Origin: Aureobasidium sp. EXF-3400 | Lineage: Eukaryota; Ascomycota; Dothideomycetes; Dothideales; Saccotheciaceae | DNA length: 64,000 nucleotides | Assembly (NCBI GenBank): GCA_024195585.1 | Contig: SWBL01000188.1 | Location: 32,260 to 96,259, forward strand | Reading direction: 5' to 3' | In this document: positions 33,948 to 45,880 of the stretch, piece by piece | Numbering within the stretch: position 1 is the first letter of the stretch | How the letters are laid out: every line of letters begins with the position of its first letter | Notes under the pieces: generated by a model | Databases searched by the model: none | Seen by the model: only the letters and a program-made list of their open reading frames with translations | What the model was told of the DNA's origin: nothing | Made by a program: the position numbers and the translations under genes

Positions 33948-36035
33948 TCGGCGAAGGTCCTTTGGATCGGCGAGGTGATAGTCAAGAAGACGGTTCGAGA
34001 CTCGATTGAAGTGTCCAGTCACGGAGTCGAGAGCGTGGGTGATGCTGCTGAGGACGAGCAATAAGAGGTCGTATGCTGGAAGGAGCAAAAGTGAGCACGC
34101 GGCGTAGTGTGCAAAGTGGTCGACGCTGTAAGTGCGATGCTGGAACAAGTTTGTTGGTGTCGAAGTGATCGACACGACGCGAGCCACAGTGCGAGTCGAA
34201 CTTGATCTATCAGAAGAGTGAAATGACGGATTGAGTTGGAGGCCGCTTCACTGCTCAAGGTTGCTTGCAGAAGCTGACAATCCGAGTACTGTGCGCGTGG
34301 TCAAATACACGCCTTTGACTTCGTTGAGAAGACGAGAGGATTAGAAGAGCCTGTAGGTGGACTCTGACGGATGGACTTCCGTGCGAAGGCAGTGCCGATT
34401 TGCATGCCGACCCGTCGTGATCGTGCAGGTGGTATCATTACACACGTCGGCGAAGAAACAAGACTTGAGGTGAGTTCTTCGCACTGTGCTCGATAGCGGC
34501 TGACGAAGGAAGGAAGATCAGTATCTCCTCTCCGCCACAACACAAGGAAACAGGTGGGTAGGCAGTAGACCATCACCTTGCAGCAAGGACAACATCAGAC
34601 GAAGATGTCAGGGCAGGTTTATGGGAACGAATCTGTGTGAAAGACTGGTGTAGCCAGTTAGCGATGAAGGCATGCTGCCTTTGTGATTGAGCACGGAGGA
34701 GAACAGGAGGATGGGCGTGCTGTCAACAGCCGGACGCTGGCGAGTTCAGCATCAAACCCAGCATCACGTGCAGCGTGGCAGGCACTCGCATCCACGGGTT
34801 GTTTCTCTGCCGAAGTCTCTACCAATTGTCTTCTAGCAGATGTCCGTACAGATGCAAGATCTGACATCCTCTGTGGCTGCTCAGTGCCTAGAGTCGGTCA
34901 AGGTCTGCTCAGTCCGATGCCTAAACGCTCGTTCATGGTCCTACACGCTCGTGGGTCGGGGTCAAGTCTCGCAGTTGGCAAGTTGAACCATATGAAAGAA
35001 TCAGATGAATTGCGATTTGATCTTGTATCGTGGCATGAAGCCGGAGAAGGACGACGTTGATCAAAACAGTGCCAAGGCAGAATCGGCCTGTGCATGGCCA
35101 GACCCACATTTGCACGAAACACACGTGTGGGGCTGCGCACTGACCGCCAGCCTCCCGTCAGCTTTCCGTTTGTCGCGTTCTCCTACCGTCTGCACCGCCG
35201 TCGCAATGCTCTTGAAGTTAGTCTTGTGGTATGGATCAGAGTGACGCACATCAGGATGTGAATAAGCAGGAGACAGATGACCGCCAGCAAGAAAATCGCC
35301 TCTCCGACCGGTTCGATGACTAACAGTTATAGATTCCATCGCTTTTGGCACTCCGTTTGCATCCTCGCTTAGTCTCTCCACTTCCGCATCTGGGCCGACC
35401 AAAACACATGAGGTGGTCTTCCGCCACACGCCTGCCCTCATTCGGTCCCGTCTCTGAGCTTCATGATCAACACACGTTGATGTTCATCCGTCTTCCAATC
35501 TACGTACCAATGAACGACATGACTATGGCCGAAGACGCCGGCGGCACGACCATTGTCAAGCCTCTACTGTAGGACAGCAGTTCGTCGCATATGTCAAGCC
35601 GGATGGCTTTGACCTGGAGCCGATCAATCCTTGATTGACTCTTGAAACCCCGGAGACACTACTTGATCCGATCTGACGGAGTCAGCGGTCTTCCAATTCG
35701 GAAAACCATCGCTCACAAGATTGCTTAGAGATGCAGTTCTCGTGGAGAGCGTGTCTAATATTGCAGAGCTCCAGCATAAGATTGAGAGTGTGCGCGGAAC
35801 CGCCGCACAAGGAGCAGAGTGGTGACTGCTTCGTATCAGAACGTCTTCGGTCATGTTGTTTTTGACAATTTCCGTCATGCCGTCACAATCGCGGGCCCGA
35901 GACGTATGCAAGCGGAAGAGGCCACGAAAAATCGAAACGTGAACGGTCCCCTCGAACCGCATGCTGTCCGCTTGTTTGCAACCTCAGCGTGGCTCAAATC
36001 AACTGTGCCCGAGCTGAGATAGGTCCTGCACCTCT
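33948..36035. other. Gene-poor stretch
   Basis: About 2 kb with only short frames (34683-35060 plus, 35061-35441 minus, 35624-35962 minus). These are antisense to each other and lack domains. It includes the 5' flank of the kinase gene. Confidence 0.45.
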
Positions 36036-36557
36036 ATGGAGATCAACTCGCCTGTTATGCCAACTACAAATTCCGCAATCCAGATTACCATAAGCGCGGA
36101 TGAGATTTCGACTACGTATTTTCGTCCCACGATTGCTGCTTCTCTCGAACAAAAGCGCGGGACCGAGCGGAGAAGCTCAGTCCACAAGCCACTCAAGATC
36201 ATGCATCCCTCCACGAGCGACCGTGAAGGCATGCAGACCAGCGGGAACAAGGACGAGGCTCATGAGGACAACGATGGTGATGACCACGAGGAGGCGTCAG
36301 AGGATAGTTGTCATCCCAACACTCATCCAGAAGCAGCACGTACCCTGATCAGTCAAAAGGAGGACTGCAAGTGTTCATGCCACAAAGCGGCCTCGCTATT
36401 CAACGAGACACTGCATCCGATCGTCTCGTACATTGAACAGGTGTAGAGCTTGGAGCAGAGTGCTCTAGAGCCCGAAGACCTTGCGTGCCATCTTGCCTCT
36501 TCTAGACCAATCAAGTCGGTAATTTCCGAGGGTGCATACAGAGTGGCCACAGAGTAG
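36036..36557 (+). pseudogene. Small acidic/Cys protein with in-frame TAG
   Basis: The ATG at 36036 opens 136 codons: an N-terminus MEINSPVMPTTNSAIQI, an acidic His/Asp/Glu-rich middle (HEDNDGDDHEEASEDSCH), then KCSCHKAASLFNETLHPIV. It stops at TAG 36444-36446. The same frame stays open and protein-like for 36 more codons (SLEQSALEPEDLACHLAS...) to a second TAG at 36555-36557. The pair CAG-GTG-TAG leaves no room for an intron. CAG to TAG is a likely C-to-T lesion, though the 136-residue form may be the real product. No family was recognised. It is followed on the same strand by another decayed stretch. Confidence 0.35.
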
Positions 36558-36624
36558 GGTGTCCAAGACTCTGTAGCCTGAGAAATCTGCAGATCAACTC
36601 CCGGTTGTCCGAATTAGTGCTGAT

Positions 36625-37604
36625 GTGTGGCATCTCACAGATACTCAGGCACCGATCCCACAGATCAGATTTGGTGAAGACATGGAGAATCCTGTTCTCG
36701 TTCGAGCAAATGGGCATTTCTGCAGCTTGTCGGACTTCCTGTGTCTACTGGAGCACAGGTACGCCCCGGATGGAGAGCTTGCGGTACAGAACAGGACTGG
36801 AGCTGACTCTGTCAAGAATGTGAAGATTGGCGAGATCCTCCAACGCCTGTAGCTCAAGCCCAGCCGAACGAATCCGCTGGTCTTCAAGCCACTACAATGC
36901 CCGGACATCACGGTCTTCCGACCATACACTAGTGTCCCTTCTGCTATGCAACACGCATTCCTTGCCATCATGGAGGTGATGCGTAGTGATTAGCTTCGAG
37001 AAGAGTCGATCAAGGTTAAGCCTGATGAACAGAGTACCGTGGGAGCCGAACCTCGCGAGTTTTCTATCCGTGTGATGAACATGGAGCCTTGCGCCGCATT
37101 CCTGCTGCTAGCTTCAGATTTGACGTTCACGCCATGGAATGGGGATCTGCTGTGTTTGACTGGAAGAGGAGTATAGCCCCTATGTGTGTTGGCGGTAGTG
37201 AGGGTCAGCCTACGATCCTCTTACTTGAACAGGGGGACTGGGTATTTATACCGGCGAGCCTACCAGTCAGGTGCGTTGTTTCCACGTTGGAAAGACCTTT
37301 TGCGACGTTTGGAGGACAAGATCTCGACGGTGACCGCTTGTTGCTTCAACTGGACGTGATGAGCAAACTTGTTGGAAATCCAGATCGCACCAGGGAGTCA
37401 GTGCCCGCTCTGCAGCTAACTTTACTTGTTGACACTATGATGGGGTACCCTGACAAGCGCACGATTGTTCAAAGACCGCTGTTCTCTGGTGACCATGCTG
37501 ACGACCTCGTCGTGAACACAAAGACTCGGAGGATCGACCACATATTATCGAATGTTTCGATGGTGTTGCCCAGATATACCATAGATTGGACCTTGCTTTC
37601 CTAG
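36625..37604 (+). pseudogene. Decayed unidentified gene with several stops
   Basis: A frame starting at 36625 (MWHLTDTQAPIPQIRFGED) remains protein-like across TAG codons near 36850 and 36991 (for example FKPLQCPDITVFRPYTS, FSIRVMNMEPCAAFLLLAS) up to about 37175. The signal then continues in a different frame to 37604 (TILLLEQGDWVFIPASLPV). Several nonsense codons plus a frameshift point to an old relic. No domain was recognised. Confidence 0.3.
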
Positions 37605-37870
37605 GCTCGAGCATCTAGATGCTGTGTCGGGGTCTGATGGAAGTTTTCATCCAGCCACGATAGATTATGAAACAAACGAAGAAGACTGAGGCTATCGTCT
37701 CGATGCGATCGGAATGGACGGCTGGGCTTTGATCTTGTTATGTTCGATTATCTCAAGCGATCTAATCTTCGAGAGATCCACAAACGATGTCACGTCTGTT
37801 CCGACGTTCTAGACCCCATCCAGAAAGTCTGGAAACGGAGTTCCTTGGTAGATTTCTCATTCTGCAGCAC

Positions 37871-39009
37871 TCATCTGTGTGGTCGCCTTCTTTTACCACA
37901 CTTCGATGCAGAGAATCCTCTGAGTCGACTATCGCTCTCGAAATCTCGCTCGAAGTTATAGTCTACTGTAAGCTCTGTGTCTGCGGAGGAATCAGTAATG
38001 TATCTCAACCAGACGATCTTCCGAGCTTACAGGCAGAGATATTTTCCAGAGCATAGAACACGATTCTTGGACTACCTTCGACATCGATTATTTTTGCGGC
38101 GCAGTTGGGCATGCAACTGTGGTTGACAAAACGGGCGTCACTGCCCTCCTTGGTTGCATCCACAATCTGATCGTGACCCAAGGCGAAAAGGTAGCTGCAT
38201 TCGATGCCTTGTTTGACATACTCGATCTCGCGGAGATCGGCGACCTTTTGTCGTATAATCTCGCCGACATACTCTATGATGAACTGGCCGAAAGTAATGT
38301 TTTCTTTGGCGTAGACACCCCAGCCATGTATGGCTGATCGATCCACCTTGAGATTCATTTTCTTCCTCATCAGCTTTTTGAACATCATGGCGTCATCTCC
38401 ACTGCCATCGACGATCGAATTGTGTTTTCCGTTCGTTCTGGTAGATCTGAGGGGTACGGGACTGCCAACTGATGTTGAAAAGCGATCACTTGGAGCCTTA
38501 GTTCCTCGTGCAACGGCTCGACTCGGAGGACCAGACGTCTCTTGTTGGTGATGCGTGGTGCGCTGCCTCTTCCGAATCTCTGTGTATGCACGTTTGAGGA
38601 ACTTGGAGCTGAAGGGTAAGGTGCCAATGATTAGATTCAGTTCGCGAGTGTTCATCTCCTCAAATGTCTTGCGAACGAGATCACCAAGAACCTCTTGGTG
38701 GTGAGCCTCGAGAAATTCCCGTCCTTCATTCAGTTCGCTCGATTCGATTCCGTCGTCGACACGTCTTTTGTTCCTAGAAGCAGGTGCCGTTGATCGATTG
38801 GACTTTGATGTGCAGAACGACGACGAGGAGCGATCGGCTCTCGCGAGAGACTGATCTGCTGAGTCTCTCTTTTTGCGCGCCTCCAATTCCATGCGAATGG
38901 TGTTGTGCTTTGACTCGTTTTCCTCGAGGCGCAATTGCAAGTTGGTTTTGCAAGATCGAGGTGCGCTCAGAGTGAAGTACTGGTCGCTTCTTCGAACAAA
39001 CTTATGCAT
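37871..39009 (-). CDS. SET-domain protein, Set1-like SET with aberrant post-SET
   Basis: Exon 1 is 39009-38031 and exon 2 is 37980-37871. The 50-nt intron (GTAAGC donor, TTACTGAT branch, GCAG acceptor, phase 1) restores the end of the domain. Product 362 residues. The first 210 residues are basic and charged. The SET domain follows: HGWGVYA (228-234), EYVGEIIRQKVADLRE, SYLFALGHDQIVDATK, RFVNHSCMPNCAAKII (293-308), FYALENIS, and after the intron ELTVDYNFE. The sequence is closest to Set1/COMPASS (H3K4 methyltransferase) SET domains, which end ELTYDY. Here Tyr is replaced by Val, and the zinc-binding post-SET CxCx4C is replaced by GFSASKCGKR. The protein is far shorter than Set1 (usually over 1000 residues, with RRM and N-SET). 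A divergent SET paralogue with doubtful or altered activity is likely. Confidence 0.82.
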
Positions 39010-41061
39010 GTGTGAGCGGAAAGGAACCTGTCAGATTCGTTCGAAAATTGTTGCCCGAATTCAAATATTTGTCGTGAGACAAAAGACATCCGGTCCAGGA
39101 CTGAAAGGACTTCCATCTGATGTCTTCGGCTTTGTCAAGTGAATGATTTCATGGTCTCTGCGAGCCCGATGGTGTCAGGGCACGACACCTCGCATCCTGT
39201 TAGTACTGCTTCTGGACTTGACCAAGATCATGTAGGGCGACTTAGACTGGAAATACCAAGCTGCTTCCTTCACTTGAAAAACGCTGTGGTATCTCATACG
39301 TCCCTCAATCATCTCCGCTCACAGCGCCTAGCCATCAAGTCCTCTTCCAATCGATCCAACATTCAACAAACTCGTGGCGCTAATTTGCTGTGCAAGAAAA
39401 ACTCCACTACCATGACACGGGAGCAAACACAAGTGACCACCAGGGGGACTATGTTCCTCAAATCATCGGAACGCTTTGCTGATGCCAAAGCGTGGGGTCG
39501 ACTGGATCGACATTGTGGGCGAACGTGTCACGAAGGCGGTGGTAAGTGCGGTCCCGAGCGTGGCCAAGTGTGCTTATGAATTCTGCTCGAGTTGGCTCCG
39601 GCCGGAGTAATGCCATCACGGGTCTTCGGCGAAACTGCGTATTGTCCCCCTCCGTGGGACATGTTGGAACATGTATGAGGGCACCATGAACTTAACTCAA
39701 ACATGATCACCAGGTATGTAGAGAGAATTCGACCTCCCAGAGAGGCGAGCTGACTAGATTCCTCCACTTGCTCCGCGTACCACGGTTCCTCGATGATCAT
39801 CATGAGACCCAAAGCTTTTTTGCTAGAATGGTGTCATGAAGGCTGCAGACTCTTGCCATGATCAAGGGGTTCTTGAGTATAAACTCACTCTCTTCTAGCC
39901 CGCTTCTTCTCGAACCCTACTCTTCACCGTTGTAGCACACAAATTCAATGGCGGTTTGGCAGTCGAAACGCTTTGATCCAGTGTTAGCTGCTGGCTTTGA
40001 GCCATGCGTCTAAGCTCCAGAGTAGTCGTCGAATTGAACTTGAACAAGACTCAATTGATGGTCAGATTGTCAATAGCAGCTTTGGATTCTACACATGAGC
40101 TCTGATCAAGCTATACTGTGGTCAGCTTGATCGGTCATGAGATCCTCCTTGATGATATGTGCATAATTCTTCTAGCGTTCTATCCGTCACATAGATCTCT
40201 ATCTTGATCCCTTTGTAATGAATAATGAAGTCCACCCGGAGACGCAGATTGCACCTTTGACCGCAGTTGGCGGAGAGTCAGACTGGGGTGATATGGAGCG
40301 CAACGTCAAGCTTACCTACAGAAACAGCATGGCGCACACCACAGACGAGGTGACTGGTGGATACCGTCAAGTGTGTGTTTCATGGTCAGTTGTAACGGTG
40401 CCTCCATCGCCCTGATATGTATTCAAAGGTCGATCATAATGCTTGCAAACTTCAAACTCTGGATGGACGAGCCTCATTCCGGGATATGGACTATTGTTGC
40501 TCTCTTGAGTCTTCTCAATGTATATTGCCGTGAATTCCGTTGACATCAGATCTAGTGAATTATCTGCAGAAACTGCTGCAGTCTGTTGCAGATACTGGTA
40601 TTCTTACTCAACCCCTCGCCTCACTACGCACGCCTAATATTCTCGCACGACAATAACCAGCCGTTCTCAACACCCGATCTTAATCTTTAGAGTCTTGTAA
40701 GCGAACAAGCGATCTTCTATCTCACCTATGCCCCTATCATAGACCCCTGGAAGCCAAAAATTGTCGACGTATCAATAACATGTGTGTCTCTCAGAGACAG
40801 TCGGAGTCCCTTTCCTCTTTCATTCGAAGTCCAGCTTCACTAGCGCAATCCACGCGACGCAAAATTAGATAACATGTCTATATGAGTCCTCTCAACCATA
40901 AACAAAAAATGGCACGAAGTGTAATCTTGAGTACATCGGTTGGTCTAGATCCAATGAAGAATGTGTTCAAGACCCCGGACACTTTGACTTCTGATGGCTA
41001 CCGTCAGTTTCCGCAGGCTTGATCGATGCTGTATGCGTGACCCTGGCGGCTCATTATTTCT
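39010..41061. other. Gene-poor stretch
   Basis: Two frames were considered: 39139-39579 (+), whose alternative frame reads VDWIDIVGERVTKAV before a GTAAGT, and 39528-39812 (-), which starts MIIEEPWYAEQVEESSQLA. They overlap in antisense and neither gives a complete model, so at most one is a relic. A 65-codon frame at 40218-40415 (+) also lacks support. Confidence 0.4.
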
Positions 41062-42000
41062 TGCTTTTTTTTTCGAATCATACTCCACTTGACCCTGTGG
41101 GCCTTGCCGGAAAGGATATTCAGCTACTGTACTATTTACAAGATATTGTGTGCTCTCCTACCACCATGCATCACTCCCGCAATCGCATCTCGCTGTTGTG
41201 CCAATTTATTGTGTCAATCTGGTTGTTGTGTCCATTTTCAGTGAGCCTGCGCTCATCGTCTCGTATCCGCGGCCTTGTCGGGCGCGGATAGTCTTCCTTG
41301 TTCGACCCTGCTGAACTGAACCAGGAGACCTAGTGACAATAGTTGTCGTGCTGCGGTTGTTGTTTTCTCTGTGTCGATGAAGACTTTTTTAAGGCTGTGT
41401 GGGGGTCGGCCTTTTGAGTATCTTGTCCTGCTCTCCACGAAGGAGAGGCACTCAAGAAGTACGTGGTATGGCGTTTCACTTCTCCTCTCACACCCACGGC
41501 ATCGGTCTGTGGGTACGGAGGCGGCTTTTATCCCATGCAAGTAGGGGTCAAGGCCTATTTTTCCCGTCCTCATCTGAGCAATTACTGCAGAGAGTGCTTT
41601 CTTCAGATTCCCATGTGCGTCGAAGTGTCTCCTATGTGGCTTGGGGGCGTATGGATGGTATTCACGGCCATGTGGGCCGTTCTGCCATTCGTCTCTCCAT
41701 TCCATGGTGGTCTTCTGTTTGGCATGCCTTTTCTTTGCCGAGCGCAGGGTGAATGTATGGTATGCCGTGGCCCGTAAGGTCTCTTGCACTGTCCCATCCT
41801 CCTGATTCCACCGAGCAGCTTTTTTGGCCATAGGATCGACTTCCTTGTTCCCGCGTATGCCAATGTGTGATGGAATCCATTTGATAGTGGGCGTGATGCC
41901 CGCCTCCTGGCGACTCATTCCGATGAGAAAGGAGTTCAGAAACAGATCCCAAGCCAGGCTACCGAGTATCCACCATGCAACAACCAAGTCTGAATTTAGC
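41062..42000 (-). mobile_element. 3' fragment of a Tad-like LINE (RNase H and C-terminal zinc region)
   Basis: The minus-strand frame 41987-41253 (244 codons) reads as the end of a non-LTR retrotransposon ORF2. An RNase H segment (IKWIPSHIGIRGNKEVD, MAKKAARW) is followed by the typical C-terminal region with RTGKIGLDPYLHGI and a Cys/His cluster (RCRGCERRSETPYHVLLEC). The reverse transcriptase and endonuclease are absent, so the copy is 5'-truncated as usual for LINEs. About 190 bp downstream of its stop there is a run of nine A on this strand (about 41064-41073), a possible poly-A tail. The frame has no internal stop, so the insertion may be fairly young. Its 5' end overlaps the last codons of the ICMT gene. 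No target-site duplication was identified. Confidence 0.8.
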
Positions 42001-42744
42001 TGCTAGACACAAGCCTGGCAGAATGGGAACCTGCTCTGCGTAGGTGAGATATTGGCCCCCAAAAATTTCCACCAAACACTTTTCTTCGACTGCAAGAAGA
42101 GCTCAGCCAATCAAAGAAGCTATATTTGTATTGAAGAACGACTTACACTGGATTCGCTTTGCTAAGAATATTCCTAGAAAGCAAGCCAAAAGAATCGTGA
42201 CGAGATAATTTGCGACCATGACTTGTGCGCCAACGAATAGAAGATATAGTCCGACATAGCTAGGGTGACGCGACCACGAATACAGTCCAGTGACAACCAG
42301 TTTGTGGTCTTCTCTTGCTTGTTTCTCGATGTGGTGATTGAAGTTACAGCCAGCCTGCATCATAGCGGATGTACGTATGGCTTGGCCTAAAATGGCTATA
42401 GTGCCTCCTACCACGGTGTGCAATGTAACATAACGAGCGTACTGGTCCTGGGAGTATCGAGATCTGATTGCTAATTCCAGAATGGCGCAAAGGTGTGCGA
42501 GGATATAATCGTAAGTGGATAGAAGAAAGCTCTCGATCTCTGCTTTTGGATTGTTCCAGCGAGCGGTAGCATAGAATTCGAGAAAATGAAAAACTGACAT
42601 CATGGAAATATATGCTGGTAATCTCCATAAATGGCAGTTTTGAGAGGCGAGAGGCGCTGCAATTGTTGCGCATGATGCGGCCAGGAGGCCAAGTAGAAAT
42701 GCTCGTGACGCAATTCCCGGAAAGAGATGGGTGCCGTGTGCCAT
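41959..42744 (-). CDS. Protein-S-isoprenylcysteine O-methyltransferase (ICMT family)
   Basis: Exon 1 is 42744-42147 and exon 2 is 42089-41959. The 57-nt intron has donor GTAAGT, branch GGCTGAGC and acceptor GCAG. Product 242 residues, the normal size for Ste14-type enzymes. Several membrane segments (FLLGLLAASCATIAAP, LLFVGAQVMVANYLVTILL) surround the catalytic region NFNHHIEKQAREDHKLVVTG, YSWSRHPSYVGLY and, after the intron, RIQFEEKCLVEIFGGQYLTY. These enzymes methylate the C-terminal prenylcysteine of proteins such as Ras and a-factor in the ER membrane. Catalytic segments look intact. After QVPILPGL the C-terminus departs from the family and ends CLAAKFRLGCCMVDTR. This tail, including the TAG at 41959-41961, overlaps the start of the LINE fragment, so the insertion probably replaced the original end. 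It may be one of several ICMT paralogues. Confidence 0.85.
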
Positions 42745-44331
42745 CAGTTAGAGCGCTTGCGAACAGACTGAGCAAGGACAGATTGGTCTCGCCTGACCTT
42801 TATAATCAAAGTTTGATTGGGGATGTGACCGTTCGAAAAGCTCTTGGTTACCATCACTACTGGAACGCGTTATCAATACAACCCATGGAAGGTTGTCACG
42901 ACAACATGTATCTTTCAAGAAAAAGACTTGTCGAGATCTAGTTTTGAAAGCGCCTATCACAGCTCAAGAAAGGGATCGGCGTAGCTCAACCTGTTTCGGA
43001 TTAAGACTTCTAAGACTGCGTGTCGTACATTAGGAGCGTTGATGTATAAATTACAATCATCGTGGAGTATGCTCAAACCAGGCAAAATGGAGATTCCATA
43101 CACCAGAGCTTACGGATACGTCTCTGTAGACTAATTCGCTATCAAGACCCAGGGAGAGCTTTTCGACGTAATTTACAGGGCTCCTCGGACACTCAAAGTG
43201 CGATCGAATCTGACAAGCGGTATTCCCTCCAGATTACTCTTGTGATCTCGAAGAATGTTTCCAAGGCTGTAAAATACGGCAACGCCAGAGATGTAACAAA
43301 ACATCTCGATCGTTATCACGTGATACAGGACATATAGCCACGACTATAAAGCCACACGTCAGGCATGCAAATCTGGATTCGTATCGACATCTGAGAGCGA
43401 CTTCACGTTTCCATTCATTCCAGCGAAACAATGTTCAGCACAATCTTCGAACATGACGCCGAGTACGTGTATGACAACCTTGTCCGGTAGGAAAAGGCTA
43501 AGAAAGTGATAGGTCAATTGGACAAGAGTCGTGTCCTACACATACTCCCATCGGATTTGAATCATCCAACAAGATAGTGAACGGCTCCACGTCCTCTTCT
43601 AGTGTGTCAATCACTAGCCAGAATGAGCTGGTTACTTTTGACGTCTCGGCCGTAGAGTGCGACGCCGACATTGTTTTCGCCGACCAGAGAAATGTGATTG
43701 GACACTACAGACCTCTTGAAATTGTCGACAAGTGGATTCAGGAATGTCGTGTCTGATATAGGAGGTTGCAGATCTTCACGTTTTACTGTGATGGACGAAG
43801 GACCCTGCAGTCAGATCAAGCTGTTGTTCCTTGGCGATCCAAGATCACATAGATAGTACACACTGCAGAATTTTCAAGGAGGCTTTTGATTTTGATCTTC
43901 ACTCGCTTTTGTGCGCAATGAGCAATACTAGTGGCAGTGAATATATGTATATGCGGTCGTAAGCGCTTTCATGAGCCCAGGGCAGTGATGACACAACTTC
44001 TACTTGCTAACATTCTCGAGCTTTACATGCGCCATCCGTAGGTATGAGCAGTTGAATCGTGCCCGAAATCGGTTTCATGACTGGTTCTGACTTTTTAATA
44101 ATCATCTGCGCGTTTTACGAGTGAAACGATAGTATATGAGAGGTCTCTACATGTTCAGCTAACCATTCTTGTAGATCGAGTTATTATACTGTTTCATCTC
44201 CCCTGACTAATCACCAGATGCAACTCTGCTTACCACTGTTCTCTCCTTTCAGGCAATCCAGAAAATCTCCTCTCGATAGGAAATCTGATCTACCACCATC
44301 GACTTTCCGAAATGCGAGACATGTCTCGCAA
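42745..44331. other. Intergenic between ICMT and MFS genes
   Basis: Contains one possible relic at 43430-43860 (listed separately) and a plus-strand frame at 43062-43337 (YSLQITLVISKNVSKAVKYG) of uncertain nature. Otherwise nothing recognised. Confidence 0.4.
43430..43860 (+). pseudogene. Short decayed gene, family unknown
   Basis: From the ATG at about 43431 the frame reads MFSTIFEHDAEYVYDNLVR, stops at TAG, and then stays protein-like (EKAKKVIGQLDKSRVLHIL). The signal next moves to another frame (SQNELVTFDVSAVECDADIV, PLEIVDKWIQECRV) that also ends in a stop, followed by IFTFYCDGRRTLQSDQAVV. Stops plus a frameshift suggest a relic. Similarity is not recognised. Confidence 0.3.
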
Positions 44332-45880
44332 TCAGGCGGTAATCTCATCGTCTTCTTCTTTTGCTGGCTTAGGATTGCCTGCCCATACTGCTATAGGAAC
44401 AATACTCGCCCCACTGAGGCACCCAAGGACTAGTGTGGTAGCTCCCCAACCCATACGTACTCTCAGCAGCCCAGCCAGAAGAGGCCCCATGGCCGACCCA
44501 GCCGCGTACGCCATGTTGAACAACGCATATGCTTGCCCATATGAACCACCGGTACGGGATCCTAGTTGGCCTTTCGCATCCATCGAATTCACCGCGTGGA
44601 CGATGTCTGCCATCAGGGGTATCAGGACAAGTGTCAGCGCCAGGCCGATGATAGCAACCAAACAACAGAGGATGATCTTGTCTTTTGCTGTACCGTCTGT
44701 CACGAGGCGAAGCAAGACAAAAGCCAGCGCCGCGAGAGAAAAACCAGCGATGCACGGTAATCTGGCTTGGTAGCGGTCTGCAACCCAGCCGATCAATGGC
44801 GATGTAAGTGCGGGTAAGGTGAGGGGAAGGAAGACTAGGCCTGCCCCGAGTGATCCCCAATGGAAACTCTGACGAACCTGCAGTGGAAGGATGGATTCTA
44901 TGGAGGTAAAAAGCGTAGCCTGGACCAAACAGCCGAAAAGATCCGTAGCGAGGCGGGGGGAGAGGAGAAGAGTCCGCAAAGGCCAGAGATGATCTCTCCA
45001 GCTCTTCACATTCGTCACAGTCTCACGATCGTCGGTGCCTGAGATGGCTGACCTCAAGGAAGCGCAGTCGTCCAAGACAGACTTCTGTGCTGGTAATGAT
45101 GACGACTCCCCTTGCTTTGTCGTGGTAGTGTTGATATCGTGCGCTGAAACAGACTTCCGGTCGTTGTGTTGCACGACGGCATTTTCAGCTCGCTCCTTTT
45201 CGATGACCAGCAGACGGAGTAGCATATCAAGACCTATAAGCCCAAAGGAGATGAAGAACACAGCGTTATAGCCGACTCTTGAAGTACCGTCAGCATCCTG
45301 ATGGTGTGCGCACCTGTGTCTCTCGGATGGCAAGAACGTACCTCTCAAAGACCACTCCGCCTACCGCTGGCGCCGCAAGAATAGCTAGTCCGGTTGCATC
45401 TCCCATGAACCCCATGAAGCGACCGATCTGATCCGGATCAACACTATCTGCCAGAAGGGCGGGTCCTGCCACCCAAACTACTGCAGCGCTCACACCTTGC
45501 AGTGTCCTTGCAACAATGATGAGTACAAGACTCTTTGCTGCAAGTAGTAGTGCTGTAGCTACACTCAGTGCAATGAGACCAATGAGCAGAAAAGTACGGC
45601 GTGAGCGAATATGGTCCGTGGCCCAACCGCAGACTGGCGATGCGCAAAACATTGCAGCACCGTAAACAGCCAACAAGACAGATAGCCACGTTTGCACTTC
45701 TGTTGTTTCTAGACCCGCCCTAGACGTCAAAGCAAAAGGAATGACGGGAATAATGACGCCGTAAAGGAAGATATCAGTGAACACGGCAAGTGAGACCGTC
45801 AATGTGATGAATCCGATAGAACTTCGAAGACGGACGCACGTGGGTAGGTCGCAACCCTCAAGTTCCAATGAGTCTGACAT
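44332..45880 (-). CDS. MFS transporter, DHA1/VMAT-like
   Basis: Exon 1 is 45880-45342 and exon 2 is 45277-44332. The 64-nt intron has donor GTACGT, branch TGCTGACG and acceptor CAAG, phase 2. Product 494 residues with about 12 membrane segments. Family motifs are present: motif A in the loop after TM2 (GWATDHIRSRRTF), a TM4 arginine region (IVARTLQGVSAA), and the antiporter motif C region in TM5 (GDATGLAILAAPAVGG). A central hydrophilic loop of about 70 residues (SAHDINTTTTKQGESSS...) lies between TM6 and TM7. DHA1 proteins are proton-driven exporters of small molecules or drugs in the plasma or vacuolar membrane; this substrate is unknown. The start MSDSLELEGCDL at 45880 is the only suitable ATG. 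There is no biosynthetic cluster nearby, so a role in metabolite export is unsupported. Confidence 0.9.

Noticed and set aside
36036..37604. A single gene spanning both decayed plus-strand stretches
   Set aside because: The frames differ between the two parts and no intron joins them convincingly, so they are kept separate.
41399..41777. Plus-strand frames of about 110 codons
   Set aside because: Antisense shadows of the LINE RNase H frame.
42745..45880. Secondary-metabolite cluster around the MFS transporter
   Set aside because: No PKS, NRPS, terpene synthase, P450 or cluster regulator is visible within the window.
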